Shown here piece by piece: positions 32,616 to 39,844 of a stretch of DNA of 39,844 bases. The notes below the pieces were generated by a model, which made no database searches, was not told the DNA's origin, and saw only the letters and a program-made list of their open reading frames with translations. The position numbers and the translations under genes were made by a program. The stretch covers positions 1 to 39,844 of the forward strand of contig JAFGJS010000081.1 of the NCBI GenBank assembly GCA_016928995.1, in the 5' to 3' direction. Position 1 is the first letter of the stretch. Each line of letters opens with the position of its first letter. This stretch comes from Candidatus Sumerlaeota bacterium. Its GTDB lineage: Bacteria; Sumerlaeota; Sumerlaeia; JAFGJS01.

Positions 32616-34337
32616 ATGAATGCGATGAACTGGAAAAACACATATCTTGCGCTGATAGCCATCCTGTTGCTTCATGGCGGCTTGGCCTATTGGGGATTCG
32701 GCGGCTATCAATCGATCGACGATTATTGCTATTCGAAAATCGCCTTGTCTTTTTCTGACGCCCATGTCGGCATCAATGATATTCTCTTTTGCGACCTTTA
32801 TTTGAATCGCGTCACGGTCTGGATTCCCACAGCATTTTTATTGAAAGTGTTTTCACTGAATGAATTCACACTTTCACTTTGGCCATTTTTCTGTTCGATG
32901 GTGACAATCGCCCTCGTTTTTTTTATGGGATCGCAATTATCACCACGACAAGAAAATATCACTTTGCATGCTGGAGTTTTTGGCGCAGTCCTGCTGGCGG
33001 TCAATTTAATTCAATTGCAATACGCTACTACGCTGATTCCTGATATTATTGTCTCGATGTTTATGCTTTTGCTGGGATTCGTTCTGCAATACGGACGCTC
33101 CATGGAAAGTAAAATCCGGCAAATCATCCTGGGCATTCTGACGGCAATTTTTTTCAGCGTTGGTATTTTTGCCAAAGCGACTATGATCTGGCTGCTGCCT
33201 CTGATGCTGGGCTTGTTTTTTTATGACGTGATTCGCAAACAGAATGCGCGTTTCTGGATCATGACCATCGCCGCCGAAACATTCTGCGTCATCGTCGTCT
33301 TGCTGTTGTATCAATATTTCACCGGAGATCCATTGCATCGCTTAAGCGTGATCAATGATACACTGAACACCAGCGTTTTCAGTTTTCAGAAGAAAAGCAT
33401 GCTGGATTATGCCAATCGTCTGACATGGCAACCGGCGCTGGTATTGCTGACACATAAAGGCTACGGTCTGGTTTTTGCCGTATCATTATTCACATTGTTT
33501 AATACCTTGATTTCATTTCAACGCACGAACAATCAGCAATTGCATTTCTGGGCGTGTTATTATCTTTCAATGCTTGCTTCTTTCTGGTTCGGCACAACAT
33601 CAATCTCATACTATAATCCCCTGCAACCGGATCCGAGGCACCTGATTGTGATGCTTCCAGCCATGTGTCTGCTGGCCGGCTATGCGCTGTCGAACGTTTT
33701 TGCCGCGGATGACGCTGTTGAAAAACGAACGTCGCATCAGATTGCAGGTTTGCTGGTGATCAGCGCAATATTAGTCGGGATACAAGGCGCCTATAAGCAA
33801 TCGCTCACTTACTTGATCTTTGCCGCCCTGATCGCAATTCAAGCTTTTCCATCCTTCACCAGCGCGGAGGCCTGGAAAAGATGGCTGCATGGCCGCGCCG
33901 CCGGATCTATCATGATCTTTCTTTTAACGATGATTCCGATTTACTTCATTACGGTAAAAGACTGGTTCAATATTCCCGATCACCAAACTGAACAGCAAAT
34001 TGTGCAAAATTATCTTCTCGATCTTCAACAGCCGGTTGTTTTATTGACGGATTTTGCCACGGCCGGATATATCCAGTATTATTTTCAATATCATCTGCCG
34101 GATAAATTGAAAATCCAGCGATGGGACGATTTTGATCCGCATAAACAGCTCAACCCGGAGGTTCAAATTAATCTATTGTTCAACACGCCCCGATCGTTGC
34201 ACGTTGATGAAGTCCATCAAAAACCAACTCCGAAATACATTTATCGAATCATGGAAATGGAAAAACCGGATGTTGATGAGAATGGAGTTCGATTCTATCA
34301 AAATATCGCGTCAGTGGTTTACGCTGCTACTCCTTAA
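32616..34337 (+). CDS. Membrane glycosyltransferase-like protein (GT-C fold, GT39/83 type)
   Basis: A 573-residue polytopic membrane protein with about 11-13 hydrophobic segments and a soluble C-terminal part (from about 450). The first outside loop contains an acidic pair in GGYQSIDDYCYSKIALSF, in the place of the catalytic DD/DE motif of GT-C enzymes that use lipid-linked sugars, and the later loop YNPLQPDPRHLIVMLPAMCL matches the R-x-x-x-P-x-x-P region of dolichol-phosphate-mannose-type mannosyltransferases and ArnT-like proteins. It would transfer a sugar from a polyprenyl phosphate donor to an extracytoplasmic acceptor (family knowledge; acceptor unknown). An in-frame ATG at 32625 is an alternative. 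Codon use is somewhat AT-rich. No glycan genes are adjacent. Confidence 0.65.
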   Translation: MNAMNWKNTYLALIAILLLHGGLAYWGFGGYQSIDDYCYSKIALSFSDAHVGINDILFCDLYLNRVTVWIPTAFLLKVFSLNEFTLSLWPFFCSMVTIALVFFMGSQLSPRQENITLHAGVFGAVLLAVNLIQLQYATTLIPDIIVSMFMLLLGFVLQYGRSMESKIRQIILGILTAIFFSVGIFAKATMIWLLPLMLGLFFYDVIRKQNARFWIMTIAAETFCVIVVLLLYQYFTGDPLHRLSVINDTLNTSVFSFQKKSMLDYANRLTWQPALVLLTHKGYGLVFAVSLFTLFNTLISFQRTNNQQLHFWACYYLSMLASFWFGTTSISYYNPLQPDPRHLIVMLPAMCLLAGYALSNVFAADDAVEKRTSHQIAGLLVISAILVGIQGAYKQSLTYLIFAALIAIQAFPSFTSAEAWKRWLHGRAAGSIMIFLLTMIPIYFITVKDWFNIPDHQTEQQIVQNYLLDLQQPVVLLTDFATAGYIQYYFQYHLPDKLKIQRWDDFDPHKQLNPEVQINLLFNTPRSLHVDEVHQKPTPKYIYRIMEMEKPDVDENGVRFYQNIASVVYAATP

Positions 34338-34510
34338 TGCTATCATCGGTTTGTTCAGCGCTGAAGGGTCATCCAACCGCATCGTTCAGCAATCGTTAAA
34401 ATAACAGTCGAATTGTATTAAATCGTCAGATTTTTGTTGCATAAAATGATCTTAATGGATATGTATATCTATTATCGAGTGTTTATATTTCTGATGGGCA
34501 GGTGAGTATT

Positions 34511-34933
34511 GTGATTTCTCAAACCGCGGAATATGCATTGCGCGCAATCGTCTATATCTCGCAGAACCCGGACGTGGCGCAAACGGCGCAGCAGATCGCC
34601 GGGAAAACGCATGTGCCCAAGGGGTATCTTTCAAAAATCATGCAGTCAATGGCGCGTAGCGGATTGGTCGTGTCGCAACGTGGATTAGGCGGCGGTTTCA
34701 CACTGGCGCGACCGGCGAAGGAGATTTCCGTGTTGGACGTGCTGAGTGCGGCCGATGCTCCGATTCAGCGCATCCAGCGTTGTCCGCTGGGGATCAAATC
34801 GCATGCCGGGCTTTGCCCCGTGCATCGTCTGGTGGATGATGCGATCAAGCAGATCGAAGACGCCTTTCGGCAGGCGAATATCGAGGATTTGGTCAACAGC
34901 ACGAACGGCGTCAAACCGCTATGCGAGGAATGA
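34511..34933 (+). CDS. Rrf2-family transcriptional regulator
   Basis: A 140-residue winged-helix regulator. The N-terminal sequence ISQTAEYALRAIVYISQNPD and the recognition helix VPKGYLSKIMQSMARSGLV with GLGGGFTLARP are classical Rrf2/IscR/NsrR. Cys91 and Cys102 in RCPLGIKSHAGLCPVH and a last Cys near 138 could hold an iron-sulfur cluster, but the usual three-cysteine spacing (C-x5-9-C-x3-C) is not met, so a redox or other sensor role is uncertain. I chose the GTG at 34511 because family members begin at the ISQTAEYAL segment and AGG lies about 8 nt upstream; GTG at 34502 adds three residues. No obvious target operon is adjacent; it sits next to the tRNA-Leu scar. Confidence 0.88.
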   Translation: MISQTAEYALRAIVYISQNPDVAQTAQQIAGKTHVPKGYLSKIMQSMARSGLVVSQRGLGGGFTLARPAKEISVLDVLSAADAPIQRIQRCPLGIKSHAGLCPVHRLVDDAIKQIEDAFRQANIEDLVNSTNGVKPLCEE

Positions 34934-35034
34934 CGCTGATCTTTGCTGATGATGCTTCGCTTGGGCGCAATTGACGTATTCGGCAAGATGATTGAGTTAT
35001 TTTTAGGGTTCAATCTCAGGACAATGTTTTAGGA

Positions 35035-35094
35035 TGGTGCCGAGGGCCGGAATCGAACCGGCATAAGGCGTAAGCCAAAGGGATTTTAAGTCCC
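35035..35094 (-). pseudogene. tRNA-Leu(TAA) 3' fragment, probable att scar
   Basis: On the minus strand GGGA-CTTAAAA-TCCC (35094-35080) is an anticodon arm with anticodon TAA, followed by a long variable arm, a T arm with GGTTCGATTCC, and an acceptor 3' half CCTCGGC-A-CCA ending at 35035. The matching 5' half (GCCGAGG and a D arm) is absent upstream; the sequence there is AT-rich and unrelated. A 3' tRNA fragment with CCA is what integrative elements leave at one end after inserting into a tRNA gene, so chromosomal DNA should lie to the left and the element to the right. Confidence 0.75.
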
Positions 35095-35139
35095 AATTTT
35101 GCACTGCTTAATATTATCGCCAAAACCATTGAAATCAAA

Positions 35140-35171
35140 CAAGATAGCCGCTCAATAGACGGCTTTCCTTG
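35140..35171 (-). terminator. Candidate terminator after the SIR2 gene
   Basis: On the minus strand CAAG-GA-AAGCCG, a 9-nt loop and CGGCTAT-CTTG form an imperfect hairpin followed by TTTG. A separate 8-bp inverted repeat GTAGAAAC / GTTTCTAC (35171-35178 with 35202-35209) lies between it and the SIR2 stop. Confidence 0.4.
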
Positions 35172-35256
35172 TAGAAACATTTTGTAAAAATATCGGAATG
35201 GGTTTCTACGCTTCCAAGTAAAGCAACGCTCAGCATCAGCGACGGAATACCGACTC

Positions 35257-38200
35257 TCAATTCTGCGCCCTCAATACGCCGGTGCGTGCAAATGCCTCGT
35301 CGAGGCGGCTACGAACCTGCGCAGGTATCAGAGGCAGGCGCGCCTCGATTTTTGCCAGGTCGTCCGCATGGTAGCCAATAGCACAGCCGGCAAGATAAAT
35401 CAGCAGCTCCGCTGTTTCGGTGGGAAACCGTGTGACCAGTTCACTCTCACGCAGTTCGAAAAGGGCGTGGCTGTGCTCGATCCGGATCGCAGGGAAGCGA
35501 ACTGCCAAAGCCACAGCATCCGGAAAGGAGTCGCCAAGGTGTGGCAGCCACTCCAACATCATCCGAATTTCGGCCTCGTCCAAGGCAGCAAGCACGCCCT
35601 GCAATCGATTCTCCCAATAGCTATGAAGCCAGTCATCCCACAATTTTCGTTTAGCGGGCTGTTGCATTTGGTGCAGGAAGTATCCGAGGCGCGATGCGAA
35701 CGCCAATTTATCTTTCAACGAGCCGTGCTGAAAAAGCGCAGGTAGCAAGTGCTGTGTCGGATCGGATACATAGAATGCGGCGAGCGCAGTGTAGAACTCG
35801 ATGAATCGCTGTCGGCGGTCATCAAGATCGGCAGCGAGCTTCGGCATCGCGGCAACGAAAGCCGGCAACAGGGCATCGACAAGCGCCGGATATAAACGTC
35901 CCCACATAAGGAAGCCGTCCCATGCCTGAACAAACATTTCCCGCTCTGAATCACTAAACAACGGAATCAGGTGCTGGTGCGTCCATGCTTCATCTAAGCC
36001 GAATAGGAATGCGGTTTGACTGGCAAGCACGCTGCGACCCATACCACCCTTTGAGGTCGCGTCTTGCATTACCAGTGTGAACCAATGGCGGTAATTTTCA
36101 GGCATAACCCGTTCGGCTCCCGTCTTTCCCTGTACAGACAGTGACAGACCGTTTATCCAGTACTCGACGATGATGCCAGCCGGACGGTTAATGGCGTGGG
36201 ATAGCCAATCATCTATTTTTTCGTCCTGGTCGTTAGCCTCCAGGGCTTGCCATACGGGCAGCGCGATGGCGTTCGCTTGCTCCAGCAAGTCGAGCGCAAA
36301 TGGCTTACCGCCATCCCTCACCAAGGCGTAAAGCAGATTCGCAATGTCGTAAGCATACGCCGACTGTAGCACCGGATTGGATACCAATGTCAGCAATTTA
36401 TGCCAGCCTTCCGCAGGAAGTTCGGATTCTTGCAGTCCCCGGATTAATGCTGGCCATAAGTCAGATGACCACAGTTCCCGACCAGCTAGGGCCTGTCCCA
36501 GCGAAAATGCCCAACTGGTGTTCTGTTTGCATGCCTCGCGACCATTGGCCAACAATCCCTCGCGGCTTGGCTCATCGAAGCGATTATCCTCGAAACTCAG
36601 CAAGTCATCAAGCTGTTCGCGAGGCTCCCGGGCGAGGAGTTGCTCGACGGACCAAGGGCTCTCTGAGCCCACCCAATCCACTGATCCAATCCAGTGGGTG
36701 AGGTCTGCATGATCCGACGGCCGCCAGTCTGGATACTGTGCCTTGATTAGTGCCAAGGCTGCATCTACTAGCTCACAATCGGGCTTAGCCTGGAGCAGCC
36801 AGGACAGCCAGTCGAAATGCGAGCGTGCAGTTCGCTCCTCGGCAGACCAACCATTGGAAGCCGGCAGTGTGTGCACCAAGATTGCGTCAAGGACGGCCTT
36901 TCGCGCTGACGCAGCCGCGGCTGCATAACTCAGCGCTACAGCGCGATGGACTTCGTGATGCTCGGAAAGTTCATGAAGGTCTAGGCGATCCAGCAACCAC
37001 TTTAGGCGTTCTTCAGGCGATAGTTCGGAATGCACCGTTATCGCGTGTACGGCCAACCGACGCAGCAGGGGAACATCCGAAGTCACCAGCCTCTCGATCC
37101 AAGCATCGAGCAACACAGGAGAATTTGCTGCGAGCCACTCGAGCGCATCGCGCGCGACGTCAACTAGGACGTCAACGGCATCCGGATGCCGGTCTTGATC
37201 ATGCGGCTCGATAGCCGAACGCCTGTAGCTGACTGGATCCCATTCACGCGATGCCTTGTCCCAAGCTGATAACTCGCTGTGCATCTCCTCTAGGCGTAGC
37301 GCAACACCCGATAACAGCGGCTGCGCAACTCGCGCCAAGTGTGGCCTTAGGTGCTTCGTCCAAACTTCGTTCAGCGACCAGTGATCGGCTCGCAGCGGAC
37401 ACTCCACGTCCAGCCGGCGGTGTTTACTCCCCTCTTCATCGGGCCACACGAAGCCGGGTTTGACGCTGAGCCGGTGTTCGCTCATTGCCATGAACACCAT
37501 CAGCGTCAGTTCGATACACCCCTGGCTCGCACAACGCTCAGCCAACCACGTCAACACGTGGTGATCTGCATTGGCTGGTGCGCTCGTAAGCAGGATGGTG
37601 GCCCAGCGTTTGAGCGCAGGCTCTTCTAGTGGTTTCTCCCTCATGACGCCGATCTTACGACCGATGGACCACCAGAGTGCCGGGCTCAACCGCAGTCCAT
37701 GCGTCGCAACGATCTCGAAGACCTCGTCCGGGTGGTTGATCGCGAAATGCTGCGCTAGCCACTCAGCTAGTAGCATATCCCGCTCGTTAAGGTCAGCAGT
37801 GCCAAAGAGTGCATCGAGATGCTTACGTCCGTTCAGCCACCGGAGCCATTCCGGATCGCGCGCGACATTGAGCAGAAACCGCGTCGTGTACACCTCTCGC
37901 AGTGCCTGCTCGACCTCACTGATCGCTTCTTCATCTGTTGGGGGAGTGCGGCCGCCCATTTCAGCAAGACGCGACTGCCAGTCCAGCGCTCCTCGCGTGG
38001 TTCGCTCGGCGAGTCGCTGCACACCGTCGTAGAGTTCCTTAAATGGATTCGCGCCGATGCCTTTCACGAAGCGGATGGGCGTGATGCCCAGCAACTCCCA
38101 GTTTCCATCCTCATCCGTCAAGGCAAACCGGCCCGCGACACTGTCGGCCGGCAGCGCGCGAGCCAGATAGTTCATCACGACATCGTTGTGTCTGTAGCCG

Positions 38201-38775
38201 ACGAATAGCACTGTGTATTGGCGGAAAACATCCACAAGGAATCGGCGTGCCCAGCCCTCGGTCAGGTAGGCCCGGCCGAAATCCGTATCCGTTAGCACGA
38301 AATCCCGCGCCCGTGGAAGAGCGCCATGAACGTGAACGATGCCAGAAAAGTCGTAGCCGAGAGGTAAAGCGGGTGCCCGATATACATCGGGAATAGTGCC
38401 GAACAAGGTATTGGCGGCGGTCTCGAAGTGTAGATCGAAGTTGGTGGTCACCAGCTTGACGTGGTCTGCAGTCCGAAACAGCCGCAACAGGTCGTGATGT
38501 AGTGCGTTCGGAGCGCTTCCTGCTGGTGAAAGGAGCTGAGCGGCGCGCTCATGAACGGCAACGTTGCGGTAATGCAGCTGGCCCAGAAATCGATCCAGCG
38601 GCTCGCTGGGAGTGAGGCCGGTGCCTTGGGCGATGTCGCAGGTCAGCTTCCAAAAGCTGGCTAGACTCGACGGCGGCCCCATTGAAACGCCGGCACCGGC
38701 GAAGACGATGAGCCGGTCGTCGCGCAGCGCGTCGAGAATTGAGTTCTTAAAATCGATGGCACCTAGCTTCGTCAT
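35257..38775 (-). CDS. SIR2-domain defence protein with large helical C-terminus (DUF4020-like)
   Basis: A 1172-residue soluble protein. Residues 1-260 form a SIR2_2-type NAD-binding domain: LIVFAGAGVSMG (22-33, NAD loop), TTNFD (110-114, Asn112), HVHG (148-151, His150 as the likely catalytic base) and VLFVGYRHNDVVMNYLARAL. Bacterial proteins of this class are phage-defence NADases that kill or arrest the infected cell by consuming NAD. The rest is a long helical repeat region; the end (FPAIRIEHSHALFELRESEL, then LLIYLAGCAIGYHADDL) fits DUF4020, which I know as a frequent partner of SIR2 in such proteins. Start: ATG at 38775; an in-frame TTG at 38781 has GGAG at better spacing. The longer open frame to 38856 crosses an attC-like site and is rejected. 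The ATG lies 38 nt after the attC core, as in integron cassettes. Confidence 0.85.
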   Translation of the reverse strand: MTKLGAIDFKNSILDALRDDRLIVFAGAGVSMGPPSSLASFWKLTCDIAQGTGLTPSEPLDRFLGQLHYRNVAVHERAAQLLSPAGSAPNALHHDLLRLFRTADHVKLVTTNFDLHFETAANTLFGTIPDVYRAPALPLGYDFSGIVHVHGALPRARDFVLTDTDFGRAYLTEGWARRFLVDVFRQYTVLFVGYRHNDVVMNYLARALPADSVAGRFALTDEDGNWELLGITPIRFVKGIGANPFKELYDGVQRLAERTTRGALDWQSRLAEMGGRTPPTDEEAISEVEQALREVYTTRFLLNVARDPEWLRWLNGRKHLDALFGTADLNERDMLLAEWLAQHFAINHPDEVFEIVATHGLRLSPALWWSIGRKIGVMREKPLEEPALKRWATILLTSAPANADHHVLTWLAERCASQGCIELTLMVFMAMSEHRLSVKPGFVWPDEEGSKHRRLDVECPLRADHWSLNEVWTKHLRPHLARVAQPLLSGVALRLEEMHSELSAWDKASREWDPVSYRRSAIEPHDQDRHPDAVDVLVDVARDALEWLAANSPVLLDAWIERLVTSDVPLLRRLAVHAITVHSELSPEERLKWLLDRLDLHELSEHHEVHRAVALSYAAAAASARKAVLDAILVHTLPASNGWSAEERTARSHFDWLSWLLQAKPDCELVDAALALIKAQYPDWRPSDHADLTHWIGSVDWVGSESPWSVEQLLAREPREQLDDLLSFEDNRFDEPSREGLLANGREACKQNTSWAFSLGQALAGRELWSSDLWPALIRGLQESELPAEGWHKLLTLVSNPVLQSAYAYDIANLLYALVRDGGKPFALDLLEQANAIALPVWQALEANDQDEKIDDWLSHAINRPAGIIVEYWINGLSLSVQGKTGAERVMPENYRHWFTLVMQDATSKGGMGRSVLASQTAFLFGLDEAWTHQHLIPLFSDSEREMFVQAWDGFLMWGRLYPALVDALLPAFVAAMPKLAADLDDRRQRFIEFYTALAAFYVSDPTQHLLPALFQHGSLKDKLAFASRLGYFLHQMQQPAKRKLWDDWLHSYWENRLQGVLAALDEAEIRMMLEWLPHLGDSFPDAVALAVRFPAIRIEHSHALFELRESELVTRFPTETAELLIYLAGCAIGYHADDLAKIEARLPLIPAQVRSRLDEAFARTGVLRAQN

Positions 38776-38813
38776 GTGCAAGGGTTTCTCCAAGGCAGGT
38801 GTTTCGCCGGGAG

Positions 38814-38872
38814 GCCTAACGTTTGAACTGTGCGGCGCGGTCCATTGCATCCGCACTAGTGATTGGTTAGGA
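38814..38872 (-). mobile_element. attC: Integron attC-like recombination site (59 bp)
   Basis: On the minus strand the site starts TCCTAAC and ends TTCAAACGTTAGGC. The outer boxes pair (CCTAAC / GTTAGG); the core GTTAGGC fits the G/TTRRRY consensus, cut between G and T. The inner boxes GTGCGG and CCGCAC pair around a 15-nt variable tip, with adjoining AGT/ACT pairs and one unpaired extra base, the asymmetry expected of attC. The ORF before it stops inside the first box (TCCTAA) and the SIR2 ORF begins 38 nt after the last. The outermost base of the first box deviates from the RYYYAAC consensus. No integrase gene or second attC is visible in the window. Confidence 0.7.
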
Positions 38873-39034
38873 GTCTTTTTCGATAAATCCCAACAGTTTC
38901 TTAAACTCGTCCTCTAACTCCTCCAGAATGGGAGGGACATCATTTCGCAGTCGCTTGTATGCCTGTCGCCAGAGCCCAGAATGATCTGGTTTGTAATCAT
39001 GGTCCTGTAGAATCGGATTTCCAGTAAAGTCATG
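38867..39034 (-). pseudogene. 3' end of a truncated cassette gene
   Basis: In one minus-strand frame 55 codons read as convincing protein (GNPILQDHDYKPDHSGLWRQ, then NDVPPILEELEDEFKKLLGF) and stop with TAA inside the attC-like site. There is no start codon; the frame is closed by TGA at 39035-39037, beyond which the sequence changes character. This is the C-terminus of an unknown, charged helical protein from the neighbouring cassette, cut by a junction near 39035. Confidence 0.5.
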
Positions 39035-39151
39035 TCATGCATACAAACCGTGCGAAAGTCAAGTGCAATACCGGAGTGGTCAGTCAAGGGAACTTTATTT
39101 ATAATTATCTGCTTGTCCTCACAAATGAAATTTTGCTAAATCGGAGCCATT

Positions 39152-39388
39152 ATGCGGATTCCGATTTTAATCGCTCTATCCACATTGCTTTTGGCGCTGA
39201 GTGCGATCAGTGTCGGCGCTGTTATGCGGTCTTGCGATCATTCAGCACGAAACAATGTTGTTTTGATCGATGAAAAAGGACGCCCTCTGACAATCGTTGA
39301 ACCTAAACCCGGAGAGCCAGGGGCGCGTCTGATCGATGCAGATGGCAATACTGTTGATTCACCTTCAGGCTGGAAACCCGACGATTAA
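39152..39388 (+). CDS. Small membrane-anchored or secreted protein
   Basis: A 78-residue protein: signal peptide or anchor at 3-24 (PILIALSTLLLALSAISVGA), then about 50 residues outside with two similar turns, VVLIDEKGRPLTIVEPKPGE and ARLIDADGNTVDSPSGW. GGAG lies 5 nt before the ATG. Its stop TAA shares four bases (TTAA) with the stop of the converging gene. Family not recognised. Confidence 0.6.
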   Translation: MRIPILIALSTLLLALSAISVGAVMRSCDHSARNNVVLIDEKGRPLTIVEPKPGEPGARLIDADGNTVDSPSGWKPDD

Positions 39389-39844
39389 TTCCCCACGTCA
39401 CTTGGTATAAGATCGTAATTGATCAACTCTGCCTGGTTGATTGTGATGTCGGCGGCGGCGAAGTGGCAGCAGATGAGGCCGATGGCGGGGTTTTCCCAGG
39501 TGTACTTGTAGTGGTCGATCGTGCCGGTGAAGTGGGTGATGCTGGAGTCGCCATCTGCCCGGCCGCAAAACGATAGGTCGCGGTCAGAATATTGCCCTAG
39601 GATGGACATGCCAACCGCGACAGCGTCGTCGCCTTCGGTGTAGGCGACATCGAAGCCTTCGCCGGAAACGTAGAAACTGAAGCCGACGAACTTGTTTTTC
39701 GCGGACAGGTAGGCGTCGATGAATCCGCTGGCGTCGATCACGAAGTAATTGCCGATCTTCGCGGCCGATGAAACCGCCTGCGACGACAAGACATACGGCT
39801 GCAGGTTGCCGCTCACGAATTTCCAGCCGATCAGGCCCAGCGCG
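39385..39844 (-). CDS. Partial gene running off the window, probably secreted beta-rich protein
   Basis: The last 153 residues of a protein whose frame is open to the window edge (LGLIGWKFVSGNLQPYVLSS and on), so the start lies outside. The GTG near 39816 is internal, not a start. The sequence is beta-rich with Gly, Ser and aromatic residues (IGNYFVIDASGFIDAYLSA, KNKFVGFSFYVSGEGFDVAY, HFTGTIDHYKYTWENPAIGL) and resembles the surface-protein style of the rest of the window, but I cannot name a family. It converges on and overlaps the small gene at 39152 by 4 nt. Confidence 0.6.
   Translation of the reverse strand, partial: ALGLIGWKFVSGNLQPYVLSSQAVSSAAKIGNYFVIDASGFIDAYLSAKNKFVGFSFYVSGEGFDVAYTEGDDAVAVGMSILGQYSDRDLSFCGRADGDSSITHFTGTIDHYKYTWENPAIGLICCHFAAADITINQAELINYDLIPSDVGN

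Noticed and set aside
35171-35259. A second attC site just after the SIR2 stop
   Set aside because: GCGTTGCTT near 35221-35230 does not fit G/TTRRRY and no paired inner boxes are visible; the 8-bp repeat GTAGAAAC/GTTTCTAC is not attC-like.
35257-38856. Longer start for the SIR2 protein at 38856
   Set aside because: The extra 27 codons translate the attC-like site and cassette leader; no ribosome binding site precedes them.

Overview
The window is about 40 kb of chromosome from a Gram-negative bacterium that I cannot place precisely. Secreted beta-helix and tail-fibre-like surface proteins, an ECF sigma factor fused to TPR repeats, a DUF6784/DUF6785 membrane protein, an RQGD-DUF6745 protein and families of CACAGAG-type and GAGCACGAGCAAGAG-type intergenic repeats are all common in uncultured PVC-related, Sumerlaeota and Hydrogenedentota-type genomes. 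That placement is inference from gene style only. G+C is moderately high in most genes and clearly lower at 29.3-30.4 kb. No search was run; family names come from motifs I could read.

Layout. 0.2-3 kb: argB with its terminator, converging on a soluble NtrB-like histidine kinase. 3-7.5 kb: an ECF sigma-TPR protein followed by three secreted-protein genes. 7.7-10.2 kb: two large secreted-protein genes that meet head to head, both without a 5' end, at a small palindrome near 8.56 kb. 10.2-13.1 kb: tRNA-Val(GAC), a STAS protein, acpP, an unassigned roughly 97-nt structured RNA candidate with its own promoter, and def. 13.1-16.2 kb: a tight run of a galU-type nucleotidyltransferase, a glucuronokinase-like GHMP kinase, a response regulator and a site-2-type protease. 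16.2-18 kb: an RQGD-DUF6745 fusion with a small helical partner. 18.4-20.3 kb: a membrane protein and a methyltransferase. 20.3-21.2 kb: non-coding DNA crowded with repeats.

21.2-27 kb: a complete cecR-ybhG-ybhF-ybhS-ybhR-type export operon, with overlapping or nearly touching genes and a near-consensus sigma-70 promoter. 27.2-34.9 kb: a DUF6785 membrane protein, an AT-rich two-gene insert, a secreted protein with seven propeller-like repeats, a GT-C-type membrane protein and an Rrf2 regulator.

35.0-39.0 kb: the most interesting part. A 3' fragment of tRNA-Leu(TAA), the usual scar of a tRNA-targeting integrative element, borders a block that encodes a 1172-residue SIR2 protein of the phage-defence type. 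Just upstream of that gene lies a 59-bp sequence with the architecture of an integron attC site, preceded by the 3' end of another cassette-like gene. The SIR2 gene therefore appears to sit on an integron gene cassette or a cassette remnant. The window ends in a small membrane-anchored protein and a partial gene that share a TTAA stop overlap.
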